DNA of 64,000 nucleotides from Pseudoscleropodium purum (Eukaryota > Streptophyta > Bryopsida > Hypnales > Brachytheciaceae), in contig OZ017797.1 of assembly GCA_963969395.1 (NCBI GenBank), positions 14,880,001-14,944,000 of the forward strand, read 5' to 3'. Positions 10,527 to 23,094 of the stretch are shown here, piece by piece. A model generated the notes under the pieces. The model did no database searches, was not told where the DNA came from, and worked only from the letters and a program-made list of their open reading frames with translations. How positions within the stretch are numbered: the stretch's first letter is position 1; each line of letters begins with the position of its first letter. A program made the translations under genes and the position numbers.

Positions 10527-12360
10527 CTCGGACCTTGGCTACAAGTTCATTGGAAACAAGTCATTTTTGACAAGGACATCTTGCAAAATTTTAATGGATA
10601 TAGCAATTTTTGGTTTCTTCAAAAGGGTGTTCGCATTTGAACCATTTGGATTCAATGTAAGAATATGATTTTTAATGACTAACATTGAATTGAACAAATA
10701 GGGATGAAAACTACTTGGGCTTCTATGATTGACTATGGTAGAATTGTATCATTTGTATGGAACAATGTCTTTACCAATTGCAAAAGAAATTGAATCATGA
10801 AGTAGAATTGTTGAAAATTCAAGGTAAGCCGTGGCTTAAAACTAAAGTATTCAGTGTTAGGAAAGGAATGCAAGTGTTGTGGAGTTAAAGCCCCCTTAAC
10901 AAAGGCTTAATTTACAACCTAATGATGAAAACTAATCTTGTTTTCTGTTTTCACTTGCATCAAGTAATGAGTTGTATTTTTTTCTTTAAGCAAAGAGCTA
11001 ACCCCTTTTGCTTAAAAAAAAGTAAAATTTGTTAGCACAACTAATAAATTACAACATTAGTTACATTCATGTCTTATTCTAATCTAATCAAGTATAAGTC
11101 AATGGTTTTATGTCACCTTTTGTTTTGCATCCTAAGGTATATTAAAATGCCTCACTACATGACGAGTTGTATTTTTCTTCTTTATTTTTAATTGACATTT
11201 TACCACATTTTCAAAAGAAAAAACCTTATTTGACCTCTCATAACATTATTCACCAGTTCTAAGAGGATGGATATTAAATTGAAGGAAGCTTATGTATATG
11301 ATAAAAAAATGATCTTCCAAAAGATGAAGTGGCATACCTTCCTTCAATTTTACAAAGTGATATCTTTTGAGGGTGATTGTCTAGCTATAAAAATTTATAT
11401 ATGGCCAATAAATGGAAAATGCTAAGAAATACCTATTTCAAGCCACATGAAAATCCAAACATTAATTACACACTTTGCAATACTAGCAAAATAGACGCAT
11501 GGCTTGACCTTCACTTAGCATGCCTAGAAAATAATATAAGAAACTTTAAGAGTAAAACGACATAACAACACAATATGAGGATTAGGCATAAATTTTTCAT
11601 GAGCCACAAAAATACAATATGCTACGACCTAATAAATGTTCATAGAAAAGGTGAACAACTCCAAGACAATGCAAATACCACTATTGTAATTGCATAAATC
11701 CATCCATACCATGTAATTGTAGCATTGCATTAAAATTAGATATTTTCTTGGTGATAAACCATTTGTGCAATGGCCCACCACCATCACAACTAAATCCCAA
11801 CATAATAATACAATTTGTAGAATTCACATACATCTACAATAGATTTATAAGAAAAGTTGTCATATGCAAAGTGAACAATATGATATGCTAATCAATAATA
11901 TACAAAATCAAGGATGGCATATTGTACTATTTTTAACAATCATATGTGGAATAAAGAAGAGCCATTCACAACAATTGCCTAACCAACTTAATCCCATTGT
12001 GGGCATTTCGAGAACCTTGGCAAATTCTATTGACTTCATGTTTTGTATTTTTTCCATAAATTTTTGATGACAGCTTCTTCCTACTCATTATAATCTATAC
12101 ATGAAGCTTCTTGCACATCATTCCAATAAATATTGCAAAAGTTATAAGTATTCTTTTGGTTTTGATGTCAAAGCTAATAACTAAAAATATGTTCTAAAAA
12201 TAGATTAATTAATTTTATTTGGTTTTATTGAGTAATATTTATGCAAAAACCTTTGAGGCATTCAATTTCAGCTTATGAAATAAAAGTTATGACTTTCATT
12301 TTGTATGCAAAGAAGGCATAAAAGAAAATGAAGTTGTTTATTATACACATTTTTAATTTT
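10527..12360. other. AT-rich DNA without recognised feature
   Basis: There are only short frames, none with a recognisable motif, and I see no delimitable repeat. Confidence 0.5.
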
Positions 12361-12363
12361 AGT

Positions 12364-12432
12364 TTAAAAAAAAAAATAAAAATAAAAATAAAAATAAAAA
12401 AAAATAAAAAAAAAATATATATATATATACAC
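12364..12432. repeat. Simple sequence, A-rich (AAAAAT)n passing into (TA)n
   Basis: This is an uninterrupted low-complexity tract of A-runs spaced by T, ending in ATATATATATATA. Confidence 0.95.
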
Positions 12433-13440
12433 AGTACATTTTGTTTACTAGAACATTCTTACCATTAGGATTGATAATTTTTCATTTTTTATCAAAGTTA
12501 TTAGTAATTTAGTTATTTTCTTTCATCAAGTACTACCTTCTTCTTATAATTTTCTTAAAGATGAATATGAAAGTTTTATTGTTAATTTTTTTATGTATTT
12601 TCAACCCATTTTGCAATCCATTGGCTAAATTACACAAGTTAAAGGACATACTTGTTTTTTTAAAATAATATTGAAAGACAAAATTTCACCTTTAGTAAGG
12701 ACTAAAAAAAATGCTTTTTGAGGTTAAAGTACATTGATCTTGCAATTGGTAGGGAGGTTCACTCCAAAATTTTGGGAGGATTTACTTGAACAAGTTAATT
12801 AAAAGTTCCTATTGTTAAAGAATAAATATAGATGAATATCATAGCTTTGCTTTGGATATGAGTATTTTGAAGCAATTTTGGGCTTTAAATCACTACATAA
12901 CTTTAGGAATTAAAAACTATAGAACACCTAAAACTCAAAAACAAACCAATCAAAAGAAAATTTAAAGAAATTCATCAAAATGCAATAAAATACTTCTAAT
13001 ATATAATACTCACAAAAAAAAAGACTAAAACAACAACCAACCACTATCTAAATTAAACTAAAAACACACAAAAATGAATTCTTGTCAATAGGTCATATTA
13101 CACACAACCCTAGTTGATGGTTTAAATAGAAACCTTACAAGATTCAAACCTAGACCACCAATTACAAACTCAAGAATTTTTTTCAAATGTACTTCAATTT
13201 AAAAGAGTGATATCTTGTTGAAATACAATAATAATTATACCACTGACAAAACACCAAAAAACATTAATATTTGTTTTTGTCTATTGGTGTTGGTTGCTAA
13301 GTTATTAGTTGGATTATTAGTCTATATAGAATGTACCTCAAAAAGGAAGCAACAAAGATAGCCTTGTCTATCTACACCTTAGAGACATGGCTAGTAGAAC
13401 TACCCCCAACAAACTCTTCATTTATGATGTTTTTTAGACC
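12433..13440. other. AT-rich DNA without recognised feature
   Basis: I see no gene or repeat family. Confidence 0.5.
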
Positions 13441-13446
13441 AATGTT

Positions 13447-13489
13447 AGTATTATTATTATTGTTATTGTTATTATTATTGTTATTATTA
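13447..13489. repeat. Microsatellite (ATT/GTT)n
   Basis: A trinucleotide tract of TTA units with interspersed TTG units. Confidence 0.95.
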
Positions 13490-13860
13490 GATGGTTGAAA
13501 GAAACACATGTATTATTTGTTGTTTTTATCTATTTATGGCATTCAATACTATTAGTATTCTTTGTATTGTAAATACTACCTACTTGATTGGTTAGTGAAT
13601 CTCTATCATTGATTTTTCCAAAGATCTTTTTTTCTATTGGCATATGCATATTTTCTATTGAAAAACTTAGACATACAAAGGTGGGATTCTGTGTTGTTGT
13701 TATCATTATGAATTTCATCCATCAGCACTTTGTGCTAGAGTTTTAAGTAAAGACAAGGAGTTGAATTTTCATTGCAAATAGTGACATTATTGTGTAATCA
13801 AAGATTGTAACACACAATAGATCGAGTGCCACAACCAACATCAAATATGCAATCAAAGAC

Positions 13861-14165
13861 TAAGTAAGAATGCATAGTATACACACACACTTGCAAATGC
13901 TCCCTCCAATGGATAAGGAATCCCTCCAATTCACTAATAATAAACATACAGTCGAGGATGACCCTTCAGGGATGTAGCTTCAACAATTGTACACATCCTA
14001 GTTGATGTCATGGTACATAGACTTGAATGTGTACAATTGTTGAAGCTACATCCCCGAAGGTCATCACCAATTGTATGTGTGCTTATTCCTAGCTAATTGA
14101 TTGTACATGGATTCTTTATTTGCTAGAGGGGCATTTGTAAGTGTGCTATACATTCTTTCTTATTT
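13861..14165. mobile_element. Foldback MITE-like element, ~300 bp
   Basis: The arms are inverted. GATGTAGCTTCAACAATTGT near 13972 is mirrored by ACAATTGTTGAAGCTACATC near 14033, with further pairing outwards to AAGTAAGAATGCATAG on the left and CTATACATTCTTTCTT on the right. The central loop is about 25 bp. It is non-coding. Confidence 0.7.
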
Positions 14166-14204
14166 TTTTTAATAGTATTGAGTGTATAGAAAATCTAGTC
14201 ATGC

Positions 14205-14595
14205 CAAATTTCCTACTCCCCCAATAGTATATAAGTGTGATAGTTACTACCACTTTTCAATGCATTGTATCACAATACACTGAGTTTCAAAATTTTGAAT
14301 TTTAAAATTTTAATTTCCAACCACCGCCTTCCCCTCTGGTAATTTCATAAACTAACTTGTTTGATAATCAATATGGGACAATTCATCTTATATCCATATC
14401 TAATATTGTACATGTATCTGGTATCAATATTTAGTATTTAGTACATATTTGTATGCAATATTGTATCCATATCTAGTATCTGTATTCAACATTCAATACA
14501 TATTCATATATTGTACTATATCCATATCTAATACCCGTATTCAATATTCATTACATATTTGTATGCGATATTGTATTTGTATCCAATATTTCGTA
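14205..14595 (-). repeat. S repeat, copy 1 (reversed) with degenerate tandem of ATATCC motifs
   Basis: Read on the minus strand, tracts of GGATAT-type repeats (units of roughly 57-62 bp, near 14390-14590) are followed by CATATTGATTATCAA and a hairpin at about 14259-14283. The same order is seen in the copies near 47150 and 60114. Confidence 0.5.
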
Positions 14596-17149
14596 TTTTG
14601 ACAGCTCAGATTAAATTTCACAAGATCAACGGCTTGTGATTTTTTGAGAAATCAACGGCCATTTCGAGGATAAGCATTTAAAAAAAATCAACAGCCTGTA
14701 AATTTTTTGAGAGAGAGGGGGGGGGAAACTAATGCAAATCAAGGTGATATGCCTCTTTTCAGTGCATTGTATAGAGTCTTTCAAGTTTAGTTTCTCTTTG
14801 TTCATCCTTGCTTGGAGACAATGGTTCATTTAGTAAAGCCTTTACTCCTTCTTTAAAAACAATCACAAAGCTTGACTTGACAAAAATATCAAGTCAAGGA
14901 CTTCTATCTACATTAACACTTAAATCCTAAGGTGGATGAACTCTAAAATTTGGATGAAATTCATTCAAAACTAAAATAACTCTCACAAAAGTCCATCTAA
15001 CACTTTAATTTGATGTGGGGTGGCCCTAATCCCACTTCATGTAATAACATATACTTTAACATTTAGGAAAATTCAAGCAAAAATGTAGCAATGTTTGATA
15101 ATTCTTTGTAGGAGGTGTAGCATTGGATTATCACTTTGCAAAATTGTTTAGAGAATTGAGTCAAACAAAGCCTTTTCATGATCTTGTATAGAACTATCAA
15201 TGTACTATTTCAAATAATCCTCTAATCAAAAGGGTTTAGTCAATTGTGGGACTAAGTTGTACAAATCTAGTCTCTGAATGTTTTAGCACATATACTCAAA
15301 AATACTCTTGCCTTCTAAAATTGGAATATGGACACATAATTGAAATCCAACATTTTGTACTAAATCAACTAAAGATATGAAAACTTTATGAAAATTTAGC
15401 ATTAGCCATATCCACCTCTAATATGAATTTCACATTAAAAACCATCCATCCATCAAAAATCATCCATTGGGAGTAGATTTCTAACTCCATTTGAAAGACT
15501 AGTTGCTTGAAGCTTTCTCAAAAACTACTAGCTTGAAGTTGTCTACTCCAATGTACTTTAAGAAAATCTTGTAGTTGTTTGATTCTAATTCACAATTCAA
15601 CTTCTTGAAGATGTTTGAATTCAATGCAATTGTCATCATATTAGAGGTTGTCTAATTCTAACGCTCTTCTCATCATCTCATAGTTTCCAATTCCAATGCC
15701 CTTGCCATCATACATTACAATTATCTAACTTCAATATACTTGTTATTTCCACATGTAAAGGTTAATTTCTTTATTTTACAAAATGATCATATAAAAAAGT
15801 ATATATATTGTTTGAAGTCAACATTGTAGTTGTTGTTTTGTGTCTTTGCCACATACATTGATGACTTCTGAAAATAAATATAAAAACAATCTTTGGAGTT
15901 TGACTACAACTTGTAATTTGAATAAAGTTCCTAAATTTGTAAGAAAATCTTGCTTGAAACGCAACAATTCTTTGAATCATTTGATGCATTGCAAAACTTC
16001 CAGCATTATTTTTATTTGCAAGACGTTCAAGATATAGAATGACATTAATTTATTCAAAATTATATGCTTAAAATGACTATTTTGGCTCCCATGGGATTAA
16101 AAGGATAAGCTATATAGGAATGAAGTATATGACCTCATAGTTAATACTTAAAGGACTTCCTAGCCCCTTGAACATTGTCCTATAAAAATCTTTGTTATTC
16201 TTTCTTGCCTTCAAAACAGAACCATTGTTGGTGACGCTTGTTCTCTTCTTCTTTGATTGAAGAATTCATTGCTTATAGTTGCTTGACAAATTATGAATTT
16301 ATAAGAGTGGTGAGTCTAGTCAAAAGATGCCTTCATTGTTCCTTTAGCAACTCACATAAATAGACCATATGTTAATAACATCCTTTTGCATTGTCTCCAA
16401 AGATACTAATAATACATTGGCATGAATAAAGGAAATGTATACTATTTATAGATGTCATCCCTCATTTCCCATTCAAATTTTTGTACTTGACCAATTTTTT
16501 TTCTATGACATCCAAAGCCTTGATCCAAAAAAATTGGTATTATTTTTAGCTTGTCCTTTGGGAATTAATTTTTCCTTTAAAATGGTTTTAACATGGGGTG
16601 CCCAAACTTGAAAAACATGCCCCCAAAGACCCACAATTAGTCAAGTTGGTCAAAAGGGTCTTCTTATGGGTCTTTTCTTTAGTCTACATGGTCCATGTTG
16701 TGCCTAATAGGATTAAACTTCAAAATCCATCACTTTGTATTCTCCATTTTGCCCCATACATATTAATGAATGATTATTTTTTGTTTTAAAAAAATTCTAG
16801 AGATAAAATTAAATATCTTCAAAATTTTTAAAAACTCAAATTATTTTGTAATATTTTGAAAGGATTGTGTATTTTTTTAATTGAAAAAATTCACACAAAT
16901 AAAAATGCTCTTATAAAATATGATAGTTTAACCAAAGTTGTATAATATCATCTAAAACTACATAGTGCAAAACAAATTTTAGTATCATTTTTTTTATATA
17001 GACATGGTTATTGATCCTCAACTTTAAATTGCAATAAAACACTTATTTAAAGAATTTATTCAACGATTTTGGATGGAATAGAAATTAAATTTGGAAAATT
17101 TTATAATATTAGTTAATCTATTTCTAATGAATTTGATTATAATTATAAT
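14596..17149. other. AT-rich DNA; short GA/G run only
   Basis: A GAGAGAGAG tract running into nine Gs lies near 14710-14726. A TTAATACTTAAAGGAC at 16141 equals the left end of the TTAA element copy at 259, but no matching right end was found. No gene is recognised. Confidence 0.4.
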
Positions 17150-17940
17150 TATAATTTTTATTGTATCATTTTATATTTAAATGTCAATTTTGTTAGTATG
17201 TTGCACTTTTGGGTTTAGGATTTTTTTAATACTAAATACCAGTTCAAATTAATGATTTTAGGTTGAAATTTTTGTGATATATTTCTATTGTAGGTAGACA
17301 TGTCCCTACCAAAGGGCTTTAAAAAAAACATTATTTTATGTCCACTACGTTTGTGCAAAGAGGTCTCCTTGTACGAGCACTTGTAAACATTAGAAATGGT
17401 TTTGACCTCTTTTTCTTAACAAATCTCATCACTATGAAGTCTTTTTGAATGACCAATTTTAAGTTTTGTTGAAAATTGATTTTCCCATTTTCTACAAATT
17501 AAAAAGTCCAAATTATATTTACTGAGACAAATTTTTAGACATAGAATTTTGGTGAAGAAAATACAAAGTTGGAAATTTTAATTTGTAAGAAAATAGGAAA
17601 ATCAATTTTCAACAAAATTTGAAATTTGGAAGGACTTTTTGGTGATGAGATTTGACCAAAACAATGAGGTCAAAACCATTTCTATTGTTTACAAGTGCGT
17701 GCGCATTAAAGCCTCTTTACATGAACATGGTGGATATAAAATAGTATTTTTTTAGATTTCTTTTTGTAGGAACATGTCTACCTAATATAGAAATATACCA
17801 AAAAAATTTCAACCAAAAATCATTATTTTGAACTAGGTATTTAGTATTAAAAAAACCCTAAATCTAAAAGTATGACTATTTAATAAAATGGATTTTTAAA
17901 TATAAAATGATTTTTCAAAATTTATGAAAATTAAGAAGTA
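17150..17940. mobile_element. Foldback element, ~790 bp
   Basis: TTTTTTTAATACTAAATACC near 17222 is mirrored by GGTATTTAGTATTAAAAAAA near 17841. GGTAGACATGT is mirrored by ACATGTCTACC, and GAAAATTGATTTTCC by GGAAAATCAATTTTC. The mirror extends outwards to ATCATTTTATATTTAAA / TTTAAATATAAAATGAT. The loop lies near 17530. The arms have diverged, so the element is old. It is non-coding. Confidence 0.7.
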
Positions 17941-18059
17941 CAATTAGAATCAAGAACTCCAAAAAAAACATATTTTGGTTTGGGCATTGGATTTATAATT
18001 TAAAAGTTATAGCAATAGACACAATCTAGTTTTTCAAAGCCTACTAAAATAAATGGTGT

Positions 18060-18260
18060 TTCTTGCAACAACCTTGAGTAGATATACTACAACCATTGAA
18101 GGTATTTATAATATAAACACTTATGTTATAGGTATCTATATTATAGTTACATTATAATTCTAGAAGGTTTCTATAATATAGACACCTATAACATAGATGA
18201 ATAGACTTCTAAGCTCATGTGCTTGTGCTCCTAAGCTTACATAATAGCAACCCTCAAGGT
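18060..18260 (+). mobile_element. M1 repeat copy 2 (left end truncated)
   Basis: ACAACCATTGAAGGTATTTA, then tracts of ATAATATA and the right end TAATAGCAACCCTCA match the copy at 49266-49490. Confidence 0.6.
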
Positions 18261-18399
18261 GAATGCAAAGTAGAGTCATCCAATTTTTGTTTCTTCGTGT
18301 AGAGGATAGATTCTTTTGAAATTTTCAAAAAATCATGGACAAAAATTGAAAATCAATTTTGGTGTAAAATTAGTTTGACATGGTTTGAGAATGTCAATA

Positions 18400-18968
18400 C
18401 TAATCCCTAAATTTCCATGACTATCGTTTTTCTTGAAAACACTCAAAAATTGTCATTTTTAGTACAAGTACCAAATTTTGAATGTTTTATTTAACATATG
18501 TAATCATAGGATCTTAAAGAATGCTAACTTGAGAACATGAAATAAAAATTTCAGACATTTCTACCCAATGGATTGTAAGATATAAGCATTCAAATTTACT
18601 AAAATCATTTTTTTTGCCTTGCAAAAAACAAGGTAGCTACACTTCACAAGCTCATTTTTCTATGAAAAAAGGTCCAAAATGGTGGTGCTTCTTTGGATAC
18701 TTTTTCCTAGACAAGGTGGTCATGTTCTTGAAAAATTTCAGATCATTTGGAATTGTACAACATATAGGGAAAAAATAGTAAGTAAATAGCAGTAGAGAAT
18801 GATTGAAAATACAAAATTGTTAAGAATTTAATCATAGAATTAAAAAAATGCCAATCTCAATGGTTGCAATGTTGTAATACATCCTATGATTTTATTTTAT
18901 TTCTAAAAATATTAAAAATTGAGTAAAATAAAGGACTTCAAAATATATTTTAGAATAGAGAATCCATA
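18400..18968 (-). mobile_element. TTAA-element copy 2, truncated by a CACTA-like end
   Basis: The right terminus, reversed, is CTAATCCCTAAATTTCC at 18400. The interior matches the other copies as far as GAATCCATA, where it stops abruptly at 18968 and CACTACAAGG begins. In the copy at 30720-31644 the corresponding site continues as ATCCATAACTATCCAC. Confidence 0.6.
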
Positions 18969-20308
18969 CACTACAAGGAAATGGGCAAAAATGCGATTGT
19001 GGAAGAATGAGTGGCTATAAAATACAACTATAGAATGGCTATTGCTCCCTAATTGCACCAACACTAGAGGATGTCAATTGCCACAATTGATTGGCAGTCA
19101 CATTCATGACTAGGGGATGATGTTAAGACGGCATTGACGCTTCATCCACAATTTTACATCTATAACATCGATGTTCTCCTAACATGGACCTGACTTTTGT
19201 CATTTTGGATGGCACAGTTATTTTCTAGTGAATTCTGCAACTTCTTTGTGACTTTTGTTGACTTACATACGACTAATAAATGACTGGTAGCTAGAACACA
19301 TGGCAAGTCAAGGAAGTAATTCTTTCTGGATGGATAAAAAAATAAATTCGACATAGTCTTAGTCGTTATGATTTCAGAATCTTCTGAACGATTGTAGAAT
19401 GATTATTGTATCATTCAAAGGTGACTTACTTGTAACTTAACCACAATGTGCCACGTGGAACGGACTTGAATAATTTTTAGAGTACTTTAAGGCATCACCT
19501 TCTCTAATTTTTCTTCTAGCTTTTTGAAGGTGGACTGTACGACACAAGTGCATGAAGAAAGGATCAGCTAAACATGACCAACTTGAATAATTCTTTGCAA
19601 AAAACATTTGGAAACTTGGCTACATTATTTGGCATTCTAACTTTACAAGGATTCATCGTATATAGTGCATAGAGTATGGGATTTTGCCCTTTCCTCACAT
19701 TCAGAAAGGACAATGCTGTTAAAGTCCTCGCCCCTTTTGCATCTAAACAATGCTCCATTTTTGGTCCCAAATTCCTAATTTCTTCAAGCTCTTCCAAATA
19801 TGTCTGCAATCGCTTCCAACAATTTTGACATTCTTCTCAATTACATTACAAGAAAGCACTACACATGACTAAACTTCCAATGTAAAAGGCTTCATAGTGG
19901 TTGACAGCCTCCAATAGTCCAATCACACTTTGCTTGGATTTCTATTTATATGAACAACATCTATTGTCGTCAAAAGTGTCAACTCAGTTCCACGTTCACT
20001 AAACCCCACTCAATATTGATTCCAATGATTCTGCAAATGAAAAAAAGTGACTATTGAATGACATGGATGCCACTAAAGAATGATTAACATGCATTGTATA
20101 CAATTGCAAACAAGTCATTTTCTTCGAGACAGTAGAGTCAACTTATTCTACTGACCAATGGACACAATGGATGTTGGAGCTATGTTTCCAAACATCTTTA
20201 TAGGAATCCGTTCCAATACTAAACACATGAGCAAATTACAATTATCTCTATAACAAACAATACTAACTTCTACAAATTGACAGAGGATTAGGATTCTTTT
20301 ATATGTTA
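18969..20308. mobile_element. CACTA-type transposon terminus and adjoining DNA
   Basis: CACTACAAGGAAATGGGC at 18969 is a textbook CACTA (En/Spm) terminus, and it interrupts another repeat exactly at its first base. The DNA that follows has repeated GAATGA- and GACATGGATG-like words, as in CACTA subterminal regions. I found neither the opposite end nor an intact transposase. The minus-strand frames at 19160-19354 and 19564-19809 are unrecognised. Confidence 0.45.
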
Positions 20309-20594
20309 AGAAAATGTCAAAAAAATATATTTTCCAATCTTTTTCTCAAATTTGTCCACAACTTTTAATTTGAGAGTCAAAATCTGAAGTGAATTTTTGG
20401 AAATGAAAGTGAGATTGATTTCCCAAATTTTTTTAGTGCAAAGTTTCTTGAAAAAAATTAATTTACTATGCCTCTGGTAGACCACACTCACCAACTACGT
20501 AGAACACTGAAAGAATGGGTGATCCTTGGTTTGATGCTTCGGGCGAAGCCAATTCCCATGGTGTGACGGGCGGTGTGTACAGGGCCTGAGTACA

Positions 20595-20644
<50 letters not shown>

Positions 20645-20890
20645 TTCTCGAGTTGCAGAGAACAATCTGAACTAAGGCTATCTTTCTGGATTCGCTCTGC
20701 CTTCAAGCCTCGCTTCCTATTGTAATTGCCATTGTAGCACGTGTGTAGCCCAGCCCAGAAGGGCCATGCCTAAATGAAGTGTGAAATATTATTTATAACT
20801 CATTTTCTACATTTTTCATATTCCACATGATTTGTCTTGTCTACTACCTCCACTTGTATAAAAGGCTTATTATTTCTCCTCCTTGTACTC
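20309..20890 (+). repeat. Foldback-family (F) half copy, interrupted by the mitochondrial insertion
   Basis: Positions 20309-20473 match the right half of the foldback element at 5525-6058. Positions 20772-20890 match its flank, including the shared track CCACTTGTATAA. Between them lies a 298-bp insertion that contains the rrn18 fragment. ATGCCT occurs at both edges (20468-20473 and 20766-20771). The copy at 37341-37853 carries the uninterrupted form, ATACCTAAATGATG, at the matching site. Confidence 0.7.
20502..20769 (-). pseudogene. rrn18: Mitochondrial small-subunit rRNA (rrn18) fragment, nuclear insertion
   Basis: The minus strand reads as the 3' domain of plant mitochondrial 18S rRNA. 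It contains the universal decoding-site strand TGTACACACCGCCCGTC, the ACACGTGCTACAATGG block and AATCGCTAGTAATCGCGGATC. These lie in the order expected for roughly E. coli 16S positions 1220-1450. The motifs GAGAACATGAAGTTGGAATC and CACCATGGGAATTGGCTTCG are those of the mitochondrial gene rather than the plastid 16S gene. Only about 270 bp are present, with substitutions (for example GGCCCTGTAC in place of GGCCTTGTAC), so it cannot function as rRNA. The open frames that cross it are translations of rRNA and are not proteins. Confidence 0.9.
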
Positions 20891-21019
20891 ACATTAAGTA
20901 GCTTTGGAAGCCATGCAATATTTTGCAAAAAATGGTGTATTGTATATGATGTATGGTGCAAATTGTATATGGTGTAATGTATATAATATATTTTATATAA
21001 TATATTGTGTATGATGTAT

Positions 21020-21385
21020 AGCTATAATTTGAAAATGAAAAGAAAATGACTACTAACGTGGATGTCCATGTCAGATTTTTCATGGGTCTATCATAATTTC
21101 AAAATGACAAGAAAATGACTTAAGAATGATTGTTGACATGGATGTCTACGTCGGATTTTTCATAGGTTTATCATAATTTTAAAATGACAAGAGAATGACT
21201 TAAGAATGATTGTTGACATGGATGTCTATGTTTGATTTTTCATGAGTTTATCTTAACTTCAAAATGACAAAGAGAATGACTAAAGAATGACTGCTAACGT
21301 GGATGTCCATGTCGGATTTTGATTGGATTTGTTCTAATTTGCAAAATGATTATTGAATGATTGCTCATATGGATGTCCAAGTCAC
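21020..21385 (+). repeat. Tandem array, ~80-bp unit, about 4.5 copies
   Basis: GGATGTC recurs at about 21060, 21140, 21220, 21301 and 21371. Each unit contains TCATAATTT, AAAATGACAAGA, GAATGACTTAAGAATGA and TTGACATGGATGTC. It may be the subterminal block of the CACTA-like element. Confidence 0.85.
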
Positions 21386-22790
21386 GACAAATTAAAAAAT
21401 CGCTTGAAAAATTTCCTGATTAGTCTCCAATTTCTTTAACTTCTTTTCCTTATACCCTCATGTAGAATCCTTTTCATCCATACCGTCATCCTACCCAGCA
21501 ATGGATGGTGATAATAAAACTACAATCATTTATAAAAATGACTAAACAACAATGACTGTAGGGGGCCAAAGTTATTTTGTAGTCAAGTGTCCACAACGAT
21601 TGCGTAGCAGTCATTTATTCCCTCAGTTCTTTATAATGATAATAGCTTGCTAACAAAATAATTTTCTCATTACTAATCCAAATAAAATAAATAAATCTTT
21701 CCATATAGACAAAAATAAAATTTATGTGAAACAAAATTTTCAAATTTTTGCTTTGATTTTTTATAAATTTTTTTATGTTTCTTGACAAATTCTGTTTTAG
21801 GCTTATTATGTTATAATTTTTGCTCTCAAGCATTGATTCTAATAAAAATTAGATTCCTAAAAAACTAATAGATTTTTCTAATTTTAAAAATTATCATAAA
21901 ATCAGAATGAAAATTGAAAATAGAAGAACCTATCCGAAATTAGTTTTGTCCATAGAGAGGACATTGAGACTTTAGAGGTTTATTAAATGGAATTTTTGAA
22001 ATCCAAAATATTTATGAAAAAAATCATAATAATATAAAATTCTTTTCTATGATTGATATTTAGTTGGTATTTATACATGGTTCAATGAAATTTTCATTGT
22101 ATTGATGATATTTAATTGTAAAATTGGTTTTAAAACTAGTGTTGTGAACAAAATGGACAATGCGCACAAAGTATATATTGCATTTTTTGTTGAGAATTGT
22201 TTGACTATACCTTTTATTTGCTTAAAAATTCAATTAGTACAAGAGTTTGAACAGTATAAGACTCCTCACACTAATTTGGATGAAGAATAGATAATTAGTG
22301 GCCTTACTAGTGTAAACATTTGAATGAATATTAATCAAGGTTGGATGAATGTAGTTGGAAATTGGATGACAATCACACTTTTTGAGAGAGTATAAAAATA
22401 ATTAGACTATATAATATTGATTTTTTCTAAAATAATATAAACTTTCATATTAGTATGATTTGAAAATTCTCATAATTTCCAAATTAAAGAAAGTTATTGT
22501 TAATACTATAAAGTGCAATAATTAAATTAATCTATGTACTATGATTTGTCCAATTAGCTAAGAAGAAAAATTAGATTCATGTTGTTAGGTAGAGAGGGTT
22601 TGTTTTAGGAAAACATTGGATTTCTAGTTGCAACTAGATTTGGCCCAAAGTATGAAGGATGACATAATCAAGTGAAAAATAAAAGTATAGTGAATGTGCT
22701 TCGCATCCATTCATCCACTACTTTGAAAAAAGCTTGTATAGATAGATGTATGCCAATACTCATGTGATACATGTATAACATAGTATAACT
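21386..22790. other. AT-rich DNA with one B-repeat fragment
   Basis: Positions 21790-21990 resemble 40725-40912 (TTATAATTTTTGCTC, then GACTTTAGAGG near the end). The remainder shows no recognised feature. Confidence 0.4.
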
Positions 22791-22799
22791 ATACAAGTA

Positions 22800-23060
22800 T
22801 AATACATATGGGTCACATTTATACATACATACATATACATATATCTATATCTATATCTATCTTGTATAATGCATCAAGTTGTACTCATATTTGCATATAA
22901 CTCGTACAATATATCAAGTCATATCCATACTCATATATATTTGGTATAATAGATCAAATTTTAGACATATATATTTATATATACCTTATATAATGTTGTA
23001 TAAGTCAAATAAAATATCATATATTTATATAGAGGTAATATGAGTTGTATATAAATTGCA
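22800..23060. repeat. Degenerate AT-rich tandem with (ATCTAT)n core
   Basis: TATATCTATATCTATATC is followed by 40-45-bp units of the form GTATAATGCATCAAGT, CATATTTGCATATA and so on, repeated about four times. Confidence 0.7.
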
Positions 23061-23094
23061 TAAATGGTTTGAAGATGTATGAAACATTCACATA

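Noticed and set aside
18400..18420. Telomere-type CCCTAAA units, here and at other element ends
   Set aside because: They occur singly as part of the TTAA-element ends and not as tandem telomeric repeats.
20488..20706. A 72-codon minus-strand open frame across the rRNA fragment
   Set aside because: It is a translation of mitochondrial rrn18 sequence, not a protein gene.
20502..20769. Plastid 16S rRNA or bacterial contamination as source of the rRNA fragment
   Set aside because: Signature stretches such as GAGAACATGAAGTTGGAATC fit plant mitochondrial rrn18, and the fragment sits inside a plant repeat copy.
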